Positions 48,286 to 58,424 of a DNA stretch of 64,000 bases are shown here, one piece after another. Within the stretch, counting starts at the first letter, position 1. Each line of letters opens with the position of its first letter. Made by a program: the position numbers and the translations under genes. The DNA comes from Anastatus disparis (Eukaryota > Arthropoda > Insecta > Hymenoptera > Eupelmidae): positions 4,066,001 through 4,130,000 of the forward strand of contig JAFFSR010000301.1 in NCBI GenBank assembly GCA_017163975.1, read 5' to 3'. The notes beneath the pieces are model-generated. The model worked only from the letters and a program-made list of their open reading frames with translations, was not told the origin of the DNA and did not search any database.

Positions 48286-48714
48286 GAGGCGGTCGGAACC
48301 AAATCGGTGACTTAGTTCGGTGCTTGTAATAAATGCTTATAATAATTTTTTCATTTATTAATATGGTAAAAATATAGTAATTTCCTCTAGTCATGTATAT
48401 AAAGAATAATTTAAAATATTTAAAGCCACAAAAATATACAAAATATTGTTATAAAGCGAAAAATGCCACCTAACAATCAACACGACAGTTTTTTGCATGC
48501 AATATATGTAAAGTCAGTTTGATATTTGTAATAAATGCTTATAATAATTTATTTACTTATTCAAATGGTAAAAATATAGTCATTTCCTCTAGTCATGTAT
48601 ATAAAGAATAATTTGAAATGGTTTAAGCCATAAAAATATACAAAATATTATCGTGAAGCGAAAAATGCTGACTTGATATATACCGCAAGTCACCGATTTG
48701 GTTCCGACCGCCTC
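48286..48714. mobile_element. 429-bp TTAA-flanked MITE in Helitron
   Basis: Perfect terminal inverted repeats of at least 27 bp beginning GAGGCGGTCGGAACCAAATC, with TTAA at 48282-48285 and 48715-48718. The interior consists largely of two direct copies of about 150 bp (TTGTAATAAATGCTTATAAT.. to GCGAAAAATGC). It interrupts the Helitron coding sequence between the replication and helicase parts. The short frame 48673-48864 spans the right junction. Confidence 0.9.
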
Positions 48715-50247
48715 TTAAGCATAATTAATGATATTTTAACTAATAATGGATTCCAATTAAGTGACTTTAATTTACCTACTTTAGAATGCTATATTAAAAG
48801 TAACGAAATTGAATATAGTACAGTAAATAATGTTAATAATATTCGTCAATTATTGATAGTCTAACAAATGCTAAAACGGCTATTTTTCACACAGTAAAAA
48901 AATTAATTAAATACAAACTGCACTGATAAGTATATATATATATATATAATATATAGACGGTCCAGGTGGAAGTGGTAAAAGCTACTTATTAAATACAATT
49001 ATAACTTATCTAAAAATTCATGGAATCAATTATTTAGTTGTATCATGGACAGGTATACCGGCTAATTTATTATAAGATGATGTGACAGTGCATACGGCAT
49101 TTAAATTACCGTTGAACATATCTGAAGACACCATATATAATATTAGTGCAAACAGCAAAATAGGTAAAATAATAAATAATGTATCAATTGTTATCTGGGA
49201 TGAAATCACAATGACATCAAAATACACTTTTGAAGCCGTCGATCGCATGTTTAAAGATGTTCATGATAATAATTATCCTTTTAGAGGGAAAACATTGATC
49301 ATTTCAGGAGATTTTAGACAAACATTGCCAATAGTAAAACATGGAAATAGAACACAGATAGTAGAAAATTGGGTGAAAAAAGCTATTTATGGGAACATTT
49401 TTATTGTATGTCTTTAAAAGAAAATAAACGTCTATCGGAATCAGATGATAAATTTAAAAATTGGTTACAAAATATAAGAAATGGTAATTTTCATTCAAAA
49501 TATGAAAACGGCAATAAAGTTATACAAATTCCAAAAGAAATATTGTCAAAGGGCAATCTAATTGATGAAATTTACGAACATAATATAAATATTGAAAATT
49601 GTGACTATTACGAAAATATTATAGAAGCGCCGAAAAACGTAGATGTAACAGAAATGAATGAAAAGAATTTATTAAAAATAAATAAACCAGTAATAGAGTA
49701 CTTGAGCATTGACTCTACAAAAGATGTAAGTGACGAAAATTTAGACGCAATTTCAACAACAGAATCATTAAATTCTTCAACGCCTAATGGTTTACCTCCA
49801 CATAGATTACAATTAAAAGAAGGAGCTATAGTAATGCTTCTAAGAAATGTTAATTTGAATGAATGACTTTGTAAGGCAACCCCATTAACGAAAATAAAGC
49901 AATTTACTATTATTGCACAAATATTAACAGGAAGTAGAAAAAGGAGTACTATATCCTTACCTCGTGTGACCTTATCAGCAAATGATGAACAGCTATTCCA
50001 GATGACCAGAAAATAATTTCCTGTAAAACTTGCTCATGCTATGGCTATTAATAAGTCGCAAGGACAATCATTTAAAAAAGTAGGAGTGTATTTACCAACA
50101 CTAATTTTTAGTCATGGGCAGTTGGACGAGGCACTTTCAAGGACAACTAATAAAAAAGAATTAAAAATATTATTAACAGAAAAATCAAGAAAAGTTAAAG
50201 ATGAAATGATCTATACTAAAAACATCGTTTACAAAGAAATATTATAA
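48715..50247 (+). pseudogene. Helitron Pif1-type helicase region
   Basis: Begins with IINDILTNNGFQLSDF, then a stop-broken stretch with a TA run. The Walker A motif GPGGSGKSYLL is intact near 48955-48990. Then come TVHTAFKLP, the Walker B motif IVIWDEITM, ISGDFRQTLP (49305-49335), and after a frame change 49369-49866 with GLPPHRLQLKEGAIVMLLRNVN. The final segment 50041-50247 has INKSQGQSFKKVGVYL and LDEALSRTTNKKEL (motif VI). Stops and frameshifts separate these pieces, but motif order and spacing agree with animal Helitrons. Neither a 3' CTRR hairpin end nor a 5' TC end could be fixed. Confidence 0.8.
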
Positions 50248-50334
50248 CGCTTTAATACAAAAATTAAATATAATGAATAAGAATAAATCCAAACATATTT
50301 GAAACTCTAATATAATATTAAATATAAAAAAATT

Positions 50335-51745
50335 GAAGACGGAAAGACAGAGGTGGAGAGATGGAGACAGAGAGACAGAGATGGAGAGACGGAGATGGAG
50401 AGACCGAGACGAAATGATGGAGACGCAGAGACTGAGATAGACAGACGTAGAAAAGGAGACAGATAGAGAAAATAGGAGAGACGGATACGGAGTAAAGGAG
50501 ACAGATAGGCGGTAACGGCGAAACGGAGACGCAGACGGAGAGATGATGACGAAGACGGAGAAACGGAAACGGACAGACGGAGACAGAGAGACGGAGAAGA
50601 AGAGACAAAGTTGGAGAGAGGGAGACGGTGACAGAAAGACGCAGACGTATAGCCGGAAAGAGGCAGACGAAAACAGACAGACGGAGTCGGAGAAATGGAG
50701 ACAAAGAGACGGAGACGGAGCGACGAACACGGCGAGAGAGACTTCTATGGAGATTTGATTTGATTTGACAATAATTTATTTAACTTTGGGGTACAACCCC
50801 GTAAGGCTCAACATAAATTAATACAATGTAAATACATAAGAATAAAAAAAAGAAAAATAATAAAAAAATAATAATCTGAATATAATAACAAAACGTTGTC
50901 AAAACTTAGTAACAATGTAAGTAGAAGTAGAGATGGAGGCGGAGACGGACAGAAGGAGACAGAGGGACAGAGTCGGAGAGACGAAGAAACGGAGGTGGAA
51001 AGACGGCAACGGAGACGGAAAAATGGTGACGGGGAGACAGAGGTAGAGAGACGGAGACGGACAGAAGGAGACGGGGGCACAGAGACGGAGACAAAGACGG
51101 AGAAACGGAGACGGAAAGACGGAAACAGAGAGACTGAGTGGAAAAGATGGAGCTGGAGAGACGGAGACGGGGACGGAGAGCCGGAGGTAAAGAGACGGAG
51201 ACGGAGAGACGGAGACTGAGGGACGGAGAGAGAATGACGGAGACGAAGACAGACAGACGCAGACGGAGAAATGGAGACAAAGAGACGGTGACGGGGAGAC
51301 GGTGTCAGAAAGACGGAGACGAAGAGATAGAGACGGTGAGACGGAGACGGAGAAACGGAAATGGAGAGACGGAGATGGAAAGGCGGAGACGGAGGGACTG
51401 AGATAGACAGACGTAGAAAAGGAGACAGATAGAAAAAAAACGGAGAAACGGAGACGATGCAACGAAGATAAAGAGACGGAGACGGAGAGGCGGATTTCGT
51501 GTATGCGTGTATGTGTTTATGCGAAGGTGTATGTATATGGATATGTGTATATGTGTGTATGCGTGTACGTGTATGTGTATGTATGTATGTGTATGTGTGT
51601 ACGTGTATGCTAAAGATGCACGTGTGTATGTGTATGTATGTATGTGTATGTGTGTACGCGTATGCTAAAGATGCACGTGTGTATGTGTATGGATGCATTT
51701 GACAATAATGCAAAAGATATTCACATAAGAAAAAAAGTCTTAATT
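50335..51745 (-). repeat. GGAGACGG polypurine array, inverted copy 3
   Basis: About 1.15 kb of GGAGACGGAGA-type repeats (50335-51490) followed by TGTATGTGTA repeats. It ends with TTTGACAATAATGCAAAAGATATTC, the reverse complement of the head of the arrays at 42056 and 42911. A GC-neutral 150-bp break at 50755-50895 interrupts it. Apparent long frames are low-complexity and not genes. Confidence 0.85.
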
Positions 51746-51764
51746 GTTCACTTTTATATAATAA

Positions 51765-52460
51765 GTAGTAATTAATTGAACTAATATTTACTTTCCAAAA
51801 ATCTAAAATTAATTATTCATTTGCTCCAATCCTAGCAAATGCTACATTTTACGCGAATAAATTTTAAAAAAAATTTATTATCTAAATTTTATTTTTAAAT
51901 CACGTCAACTCAAAAAGATGCTAGATTTGAGAAAATTAGTAGTCGAACAAATGTTTACTCTTCAAAAATCTAAAATTAAATATTTACTTACATCAACCCA
52001 AGAAGATGCTAGATTTATTTACGTGAATAAGTTTTGATAAAATTAGTAACTTAAGTAATACTCACTTTTTAAAAATCTCAAATTAAGTAATCACTCAGGT
52101 TAACACAAGCATATGCTAGATTCATGTGAATGAGTTTTAATAAAATTATTAATCGAAGTAATAATTTCTTTTTAAAAATCTCAAGTTAATTATTCGTTTG
52201 CTTCAACCCGAGCAAACGCTAGATTTCACGCCAATGAATTCAAACAAAAATTTGTTATCTGAAATTTATTATTCACTCACGTTAACCCGAGTAGATGCTA
52301 GATTTAATAAAATTATTAGTTGAACTAATGTTTACTTTTCAAAAATCTGAAATTAAGTATTCGCTTATATTTAGTTTTTAAATATCTGAAATTAAGTATT
52401 TATTAACGTTAACCCAAGCAGATGCTAGATTTTACAAATTTTAACTAAAATTTATTAGCA
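51765..52460. repeat. Satellite array, second locus
   Basis: Same units as 13915-14680 (TATTCGTTTGCTTCAACCC, CACTCACGTTAACCCGAG, AGATGCTAGATTTA). It directly follows the inverted polypurine array. Here too the array is old and units vary. Confidence 0.85.
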
Positions 52461-52470
52461 AAATCTAAAA

Positions 52471-53340
52471 GGGTACCCCCCGTTAAGATAGTCAAAATTG
52501 CCCTGTTACTGAAATTTTTGTTTGACCTAGCAACTTTGTTTTAGATAAAAAATAAATAGTTTTTTTCATATTTGCAGACCATGACCCCTTCCCCCTGTCC
52601 ACAGCATAAAGAAAATGACTTTTTCACTATTTATTTTTTTTTCCGAATCTAGTCGGTAAAAGAACCCCAAGAAAATCGTGCTTATAGTTTAAATGTTTTC
52701 AGGTCTTCGTAGAATTTTTTCAGAAAGATTTGATAATGCTATATAACCTAAAACGATGGAAAAAAATTAAAACCCTTCCTATTTTTACGGAAAATGCGGT
52801 ACAGGGTTAATCCTTGCAAAAAACTTGTATTTTGTTTAAAAGTACTTGCCTGAATTTTTCCAAGTATTTCCCAGAGATGCGTAATAGTTAAATATGCAAA
52901 AAACTCATTTTTTGGACGTTTTTGGCTGATTTTAGCTCATTTGCGCACTTTGTATCATTATTTATACTATAAAATTGTATTCTAGAACTTCATTTATGAA
53001 TTTAATTATGCTATTAAGTTAGAAAAATAAGATCCACAAATATTCGCATCATATTTTGCACGAATCCACATTTTAGATTAGGTATTTTTACACTTTTTTC
53101 ATGATTTTGTTGATATTCCACTACTTTATATGTGATAAAATCTTTTGAATAATATATTTCTTTAATAAAAGAAAATGTTTTGATAAATAAGTCATTTCAC
53201 AGGTACAGCTATATTAAGTACGGTCAAAATATTAACTTAAGATTACATATGAGTAGTATAGGTACCACTATGGAGCGTCACAACAAACCCCCACTCCCCA
53301 CCCTCCCCGAAGGTGAATGACCTCTGAGTGGTATCAGGAG
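52471..53340. repeat. Repeat starting GGGTACCCCCCGTTAAGATAG
   Basis: The first 30 bp match the start of the 1.5-kb repeats at 2052 and 8116; the body is different. It is a distant member of that family or shares only its terminus. I could not find an inverted partner for the end. The right part (53260-53340) is C-rich with CCCCCACTCCCCACCC. No gene. Confidence 0.5.
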
Positions 53341-53757
53341 CTAAGTGAGTCATTATGACGTCACGTGGTTATATATACATATAATTTAATCTAGAGATGA
53401 CAAACTTTTTCAATAATATTTATAAAAAAAAATTTATTAATAAAATTTTATTAAACTATTCAAATTAATCAAGCAAAAATTAGAATTAATTTATTTAATC
53501 AATAAAATATTTTGCAAATTTAGAAAAAAAAACGACTTTATTAGGATGAGGTGCAATATTGGTCAAGAAAGAAGAAGATGGTGAGTATACTTTATATTTT
53601 TTCGTTTATTGTTTTATAAAATATATAGTGGATACAATTATAGTATATGTCTAGTAAGCAAAACTTATTTTATAAGTATAGTGTATAATATTATTTTATA
53701 AATATAGTGAATATACGCTTATAATTATTTTACAACTACAAGATAATTTAACGCAGC
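53341..53757. other. AT-rich flank of the Maverick element
   Basis: No coding sequence seen. The left end of the Maverick-type element should lie in or near this stretch, but I could not pair a terminal inverted repeat because the other end lies outside the window. Confidence 0.4.
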
Positions 53758-54517
53758 TACAATTGAAGCGCTGTGATTTCGTGAAATACACGAATAATTT
53801 CGGTTTTAAAAATACAATTTTCAGGTTCTTTTATTTTATTTCCCACACTTGTAATTAACGACGCAATTATATCATCATCACACTCGAGTACAGCTCGTTT
53901 CACAAAGCCCGCACAGTATTCATCTATTTGAGATCCATATCAAACACCGCACAATTTTTCTACAAGATCAACAATCTCTCCTGCACACACACTAACACCT
54001 TTAAAAAGCGTGGTTAAATATTTAATCCTATCATCTACGCAGGATGCAACGCCTTGTAAATACTCGAAAGTCACTTTTTTTATAACAATGCTTTGTCGAT
54101 ACCTTTTGACCAGACCAGAAGTAGGGGTGAAATTTTCTTCAATTTAAATGGCTCTATCAGTATGGCTTCTAGTATACCTCAAAATCCAACCAGTTCCGTA
54201 CACTTTTTGCTCCATCAAATCATCAGCATTAACATCAAAATATTTTTCAGTAGCACCAAACGTAAGCTTAAACTCGTTTCGCGTATCTGTAGTGAAAGCT
54301 ATTCCTTGAAAATGGTGTAAGAGTAAACGTACCATTGGATGAAATTCGCCATCTCGTAGTTTATTATATTCAAGATCAACTAAAATTTTTTTCGTAAATA
54401 ACTTGTTCAAACCGTAGAAAGAATTAAAGATGGGCTGTGTAAAGTTCTTCTGATACGCCATTTTTTTCCTTTTTTCCAAATAGCTTTCTACGATATGAAC
54501 GTCGACTGAATGACTCA
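53758..54517 (-). pseudogene. Unrecognised gene at the Maverick left end
   Basis: A single minus-strand frame of about 250 codons runs from ATG at 54515-54517 (MSHSVDVHIVES) to a stop near 53760, interrupted only by in-frame TAA at about 54144 and TGA at about 53932. The frame extends upstream of the ATG without a strong start. The N-terminal part is charged and basic (YLEKRKKMAYQKNF); the middle reads HPMVRLLLHHFQGIAF; the C-terminal part is rich in Asp, Val and Leu (VKRAVLECDDDIIASL). I recognise no family. Shared strand, proximity to the protease and the same pattern of decay suggest it belongs to the Maverick element as an accessory gene. Confidence 0.5.
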
Positions 54518-54604
54518 TCTTGATGAATATAATCTCGTTATATAAAGGCTTAACACAAGAGACAGTAGAGGGGATAAGATGATAACTAAGAAAATACACT
54601 CTCG

Positions 54605-55165
54605 CTACTTTTTTCTAACGAACGTGCTTTTACGGCAAGAAAGTAACAATGATCCCCAGAAAAGCTATCGTCAGCATTATTGATGAACACGTGTCTTGCA
54701 GCTGCAGTATTATTTTCTACCAAATCAGCAGAAAAAATTGTTACTGAATTCTTCGAACTCTGACCTCATTATTTCTTTGGTGAGCGTTACTTTACGAGAA
54801 GAAGGTAACAATCATTCCTATAAAAGTTATCGTCAACATTTCTGATTGACACTGCAGTATTGTTTTCTGAGAAACCAACAATAGAATTATTAAATTCCCT
54901 GAACACTGACCTCACTATATTCTTGGTAACGAACATGACTTTGCGACAAAAAAGTATCAGGTTACAATAACGACAGCTTACCACAACTCTTTTAAAAACA
55001 TCTTATCATACAACAACCATTTCCAGAAAAGTTGTCGTCAGCATGTCTGAACAGTACATAATTTTTGGCTACAGCATCGTTTTTTACTAAATCAGTAGAA
55101 AAATTTTTAAGAAATTTCTCGAAACCCATTCCAGATATCATGTAATCCAAGAACATGATACGAAA
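54605..55165 (-). repeat. Threefold tandem repeat of the protease tail
   Basis: Three diverged units end at about 54608, 54787 and 55000 on the minus strand. Each encodes a similar segment: an FxxFxNx(F/L/I) word, then NNTA or NDAVA, then (V/F)xxxDD(S/N)F, then CY or CC. The unit nearest the protease is its natural C-terminus (FEKFLKNFSTDLVKND); the two others follow downstream. Unit length is about 150-230 bp. The middle unit stays open at 54787-54984. This is a local coding duplication, unusual for adenain-type proteases. Confidence 0.65.
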
Positions 55166-55477
55166 TTAGCTGCACACATCAGATGTTTCACTCTGTAATT
55201 GCACCGTATTCCAACGAAATCTATTACAATTACGACGTTGACGGTTAATATAATCTGGTATCAAAGGCGGCATTCCATAACTATCAAAATACCAAGCTGT
55301 GCCACTACGGTTAACGCACATACACACCCAATGCGTTCCGGGTTTTATATGGCCATCAGTGTTCACTACAATTGCTGCCGGTTTCATCCACACCTTCGGA
55401 ATTTGATCTGCTGGGTACACTCCTACAAAGTGGGACGGTATACCCTTCAAAATTTCCGTCATCTCCAGGCTGTTCAT
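55000..55477 (-). pseudogene. Adenain-type cysteine protease (Maverick PRO)
   Basis: Start chosen at ATG 55475-55477 (MNSLEMTEILKG), where the family normally starts. Residues 17-35 (FVGVYPADQIP) and the segment GTHWVCMCV with the catalytic histidine, followed by WYFDSYGMPP with the acidic residue, match adenovirus-type proteases that mature the capsid. The catalytic cysteine is in SDVC near the end of the open part. An in-frame TAA two codons later (55163-55165) cuts the C-terminus, which continues in frame as IMFLDYM and GFEKFLKNF. The tail is then repeated twice more downstream. The stop makes the copy inactive or at least truncated. Confidence 0.8.
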
Positions 55478-55995
55478 CGCAAAGAAGTGTCGGTGGTTGA
55501 AACACAAATTCAGAATCACGCTCCAAATCTCGTGAAGATAACCATTTTTCAAACGGTACGCATTGTTTAAAGCGCACGTATATTTTAGATGAGGTGTCTT
55601 TACAGCGTGCTTGAGACAATACTTATTTAACCAGGGTAGCTGATTAAATGACGGGCAATCTTTATTTAATTTTAAATTTATAATTTCTCGCGCTGTAATA
55701 CCGTATAAAATTGACCACTTTTGTTTACCTCTCACGTAAATTTTTCTAACTTTCCGAGTAAGATCGCGCAACGTTTGGTAGAGATCTTTCTCCGTGACAT
55801 CACCATCAAAATAGTCAAGACCATGATGATGTTCTGCAAGTCAATTATTTTCTCTTCTTATGCCTCTGCTAAAAGCGTTTATACGATAATCCAATGGCCG
55901 CTAAAATCATCGTTCAAAGCTACGATGGCGACTTCTTTTGAAACAACTCTGTTATTGCTATCTTTTAAGCACTGAATATCCACGACTACATCTAT
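55478..55995 (-). pseudogene. Conserved Maverick-associated accessory protein
   Basis: The N-terminal part (DVVVDIQ, then SKEVAIVAL and SGHWIIV) is followed by YFDGDV and IYVRGKQK, and later CP and LKYTCALNNAYRLKN. I recall this protein as common in insect genomes beside Maverick-like elements. Its beginning, an acidic residue after a hydrophobic strand, is reminiscent of a DEDD exonuclease fold, but that is only a suggestion. The expected ATG reads ATA at 55993-55995. A stop follows SGHWIIV and the frame shifts before YFDGDV and again near 55555. The C-terminal end abuts the protease start. Confidence 0.5.
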
Positions 55996-56100
55996 GATTT
56001 AACTTTTTGTCTGACCAATACAACGATTAAAGCTATACTGAGGAGTAACGGTGATGTCTTTTCATCCGATCAAATTTGTAAGCGCCATCTATTGATAGCT

Positions 56101-57053
56101 TTACTCATTAAAATCTACAATTGTTTGTCGCGATGCGTCAATCTCTAAAATGTTATCGTATTCTTCATAAATTATACAATTGACGGTGTCTGTCAGAGGT
56201 TCGCTAAATCTGACATCGAGTCTAACACTTCCATGTTTTATTAAATTCCAATGAGTACATTCATTTGCCGATAAATCGGGTGATATAATAAATGCAAACA
56301 GACAGAAACCGTTTGGATACGACTCACGAGTAATTTTATTTTCCTCATTGAGAAAACGGACACCTGTACCGCTGAATAAAGTATGATATGCATCAACGTA
56401 TAACTTTTTTACTTTGAAATCAGGTTGTAATGGTTTTGAAGGTATTTGAACACCATCAACAAACATAGAAAATTGATGTTAAAATGATCAAAATTGAGCA
56501 GATTGAGCATTCAGTCTCCGTTAAACGCCTTGTTTTGAACAAACCCTATGATTATTCTTTTAGGTAACTGTCCTAAAATAATATTATCCAGAGTTATACC
56601 ATGTATACCGCTATGCATTGTTACAGCTTTGACTTCAACTCTTTTGAGAGAGTATTAGCTGTAGCTTTAGAAAGTGCTTTTACGTGTGCTAATAGCACAC
56701 CTGGGTTAATTTTTACCCGTCTAACTAAAAGATTAGCTTCTTCTATATGTACGGCAAAGTATCCTGAAGGATCCATGAGACAAAAACCATCTCAGAAGCG
56801 CACTAAACAAACTCTTACTTCAACACCGTTAAGTAATAACTTTTCTTGATTAAATACATCTGCATGTAAATGCCCGACAAGATCTACAGTTTTTTTTGCG
56901 CCCAAATATTCATATAGGTGCATCATCAGTCAACGAGGAGATAGGCTTATACTGGACTCAATGAGAGCTCTCGATAGTATGTGTCGGAGGAATGTCGAAT
57001 AGGAGCGATTCCGATTTCATGCACTCACAGGACTCTGTGTGTAAAAACGCCAT
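56101..57053 (-). pseudogene. Maverick major capsid protein (double jelly-roll)
   Basis: The start is ATG at 57051-57053. The N-terminal region (CECMKSE and YKPISSLTDDAPI) and the C-terminal region (56101-56466: FSGTGVRFL, YPNGFCLFAFIISPDLS, HWNLIKHGSVRLDVRFSEPL, EIDASRQTI) are characteristic of the Polinton hexon-like capsid. In between lie HLHADVFNQEKLLLNGVEV and YFAVHIEEANLLVRRVKI. About 100 or more codons that normally follow the DDAPI segment are missing, so the copy has an internal deletion near 56920. TGA codons at about 56969 and 56797 and frame changes break the rest. This protein would have built the icosahedral shell. Confidence 0.85.
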
Positions 57054-57568
57054 TTTTAGTCGAAAATATCTCTTGTCGTTCGTACTTTTTTACTTCTTCG
57101 AGAATTTTTCTTTTTTTTCTGGTTCTATTTATTTTCTTCTTTACTACTTTATTCCTTTTATTTTTTGTGCTGTGCCGTTTAATCTTTCTTCGAGTGCTCT
57201 TAATACTGACACTGCCGTCATCCACCTGCAAAGCAGACAGATAACGCTGTTTCTTATATCTAGATCCTTCCATCAATTTATCTAGTTTCTCTTTAGCCTT
57301 TCTTTTAATATTTGTGCCGGACTCTTTTATACGATTTTCAAGATTCTTTGATTGGAGTATTCTGTGTTGCAACGTCAGATAAAACGTTCACACCAGTATG
57401 CAATGCCTCCTTTCCCACAGCTTTAGCGCGACGGGTGAGTAGCGGTAGTACACGACAAAACAACCCAGCTAGGAAACTTCCTACACCACCATGCCCTCTT
57501 TGGTAGGGGGCTCCAACGTAAATACGTCCGATACCCTTACCGTTTTCACCACCACCACCGATCTGCAT
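57025..57568 (-). pseudogene. Basic Maverick virion protein (pX/pVI-like)
   Basis: The frame opens at ATG 57566-57568 with a Gly-rich start (IGGGGENGKG), then YVGAPYQRGHGGVGSFLAGL, LLTRRAKAVGKEAL and NTPIKES. It then shifts frame near 57350 and continues as KNLENRIKESGTNIKRKAKEK with a very basic tail (TRRKIKRHSTKNKRNKVVKK). The order is that of a conserved small protein beside the capsid gene of Mavericks. A core or membrane-active capsid protein role is an inference from its basic tail and hydrophobic Gly-rich segment. Its 3' end overlaps the capsid gene start by about 30 bp. Confidence 0.65.
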
Positions 57569-57675
57569 GTAAAAGTATGCCTTGTAATAATTTATCTCTT
57601 TTCTTATTAATCAATACGATAAAAGTGCAACGTCACTGTCAAGGTGCCAAAATCAAATGGTATTGGCTGACCTTG

Positions 57676-58424
57676 TTAATCTCTTATATCTATTTTAATG
57701 GTTTGAAAAAAGTTAAACAATAACGGTATGTACATAGATGGTGAAAAGTTTTTTATTTTTACACCACCATATTTGCAATCCTCAGTATTTAAGGAAACCG
57801 CTCTTAATAATTTACCTTGCACATTTCTGATTACATAAGGTTCACAGATGTCACTGTACACCATTAGAGTTGTTGGTAACCCATTAGAAAGATTAACAGG
57901 GTAATTAGCTTTAGTGGGTTCTTCTTTATCGACCTTGATAGCTTTATTTTTTCCAGTTTCAAACCCGAGAATTTTTCTCAAATTCCTTGCAACTCTAAAA
58001 CGTGATCAATTGGCGTACATTCCTCGATTAAACAAACGCGTCTGATCGATACGTATCCACCACACTCTATCTGGAAACGTAGATGGTCTTTTACACAGCT
58101 TGGATTGTTCATCTCTTTCACGAGACTTTCTAAATGTTTGTAAACACCTGGACGTATAAAATTAATGGATGAAACGACCAGTGCAATTTTATTAGTCCCC
58201 AGCGACGATGGTGGTATATTTTTTACACAGATAAATCTTTCGTCCTTGTTTGGTAGAACATGTTGAAATGTCATAGGAATTTGGATCTCCGAAAGTGCAA
58301 GACTCCAATATCCTTGCGGTCGTATTTTTTGTGGTAGATGAGTAACGAACTGTGTTGTAGTATTGTCAGGGAAATAATGCATACTACTATTACTCGGTAG
58401 TAAAGTGTGAAATTGATCCTTCAT
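57676..58424 (-). pseudogene. Maverick minor-capsid-like protein
   Basis: ATG at 58422-58424 overlaps the integrase stop as ATGA. The protein begins MKDQFHTLLPSNSSMHYFPD and continues TTTQFVTHLPQKIRP.GYWSLALSEI, a highly conserved beginning in this gene of Mavericks. After a frameshift at about 57980 the second part has LPTTLMVYSDICEPYVI and SPSMYIPLLFNFFQTIKIDI. The length (about 250 codons) and position next to the integrase fit a small jelly-roll capsid or penton protein, but I base that on family resemblance only. Confidence 0.65.

Noticed and set aside
50242..51713. Long open frames on both strands, up to about 300 codons.
   Set aside because: They read through the GGAGACGG and TGTATG arrays and are low-complexity shadows.
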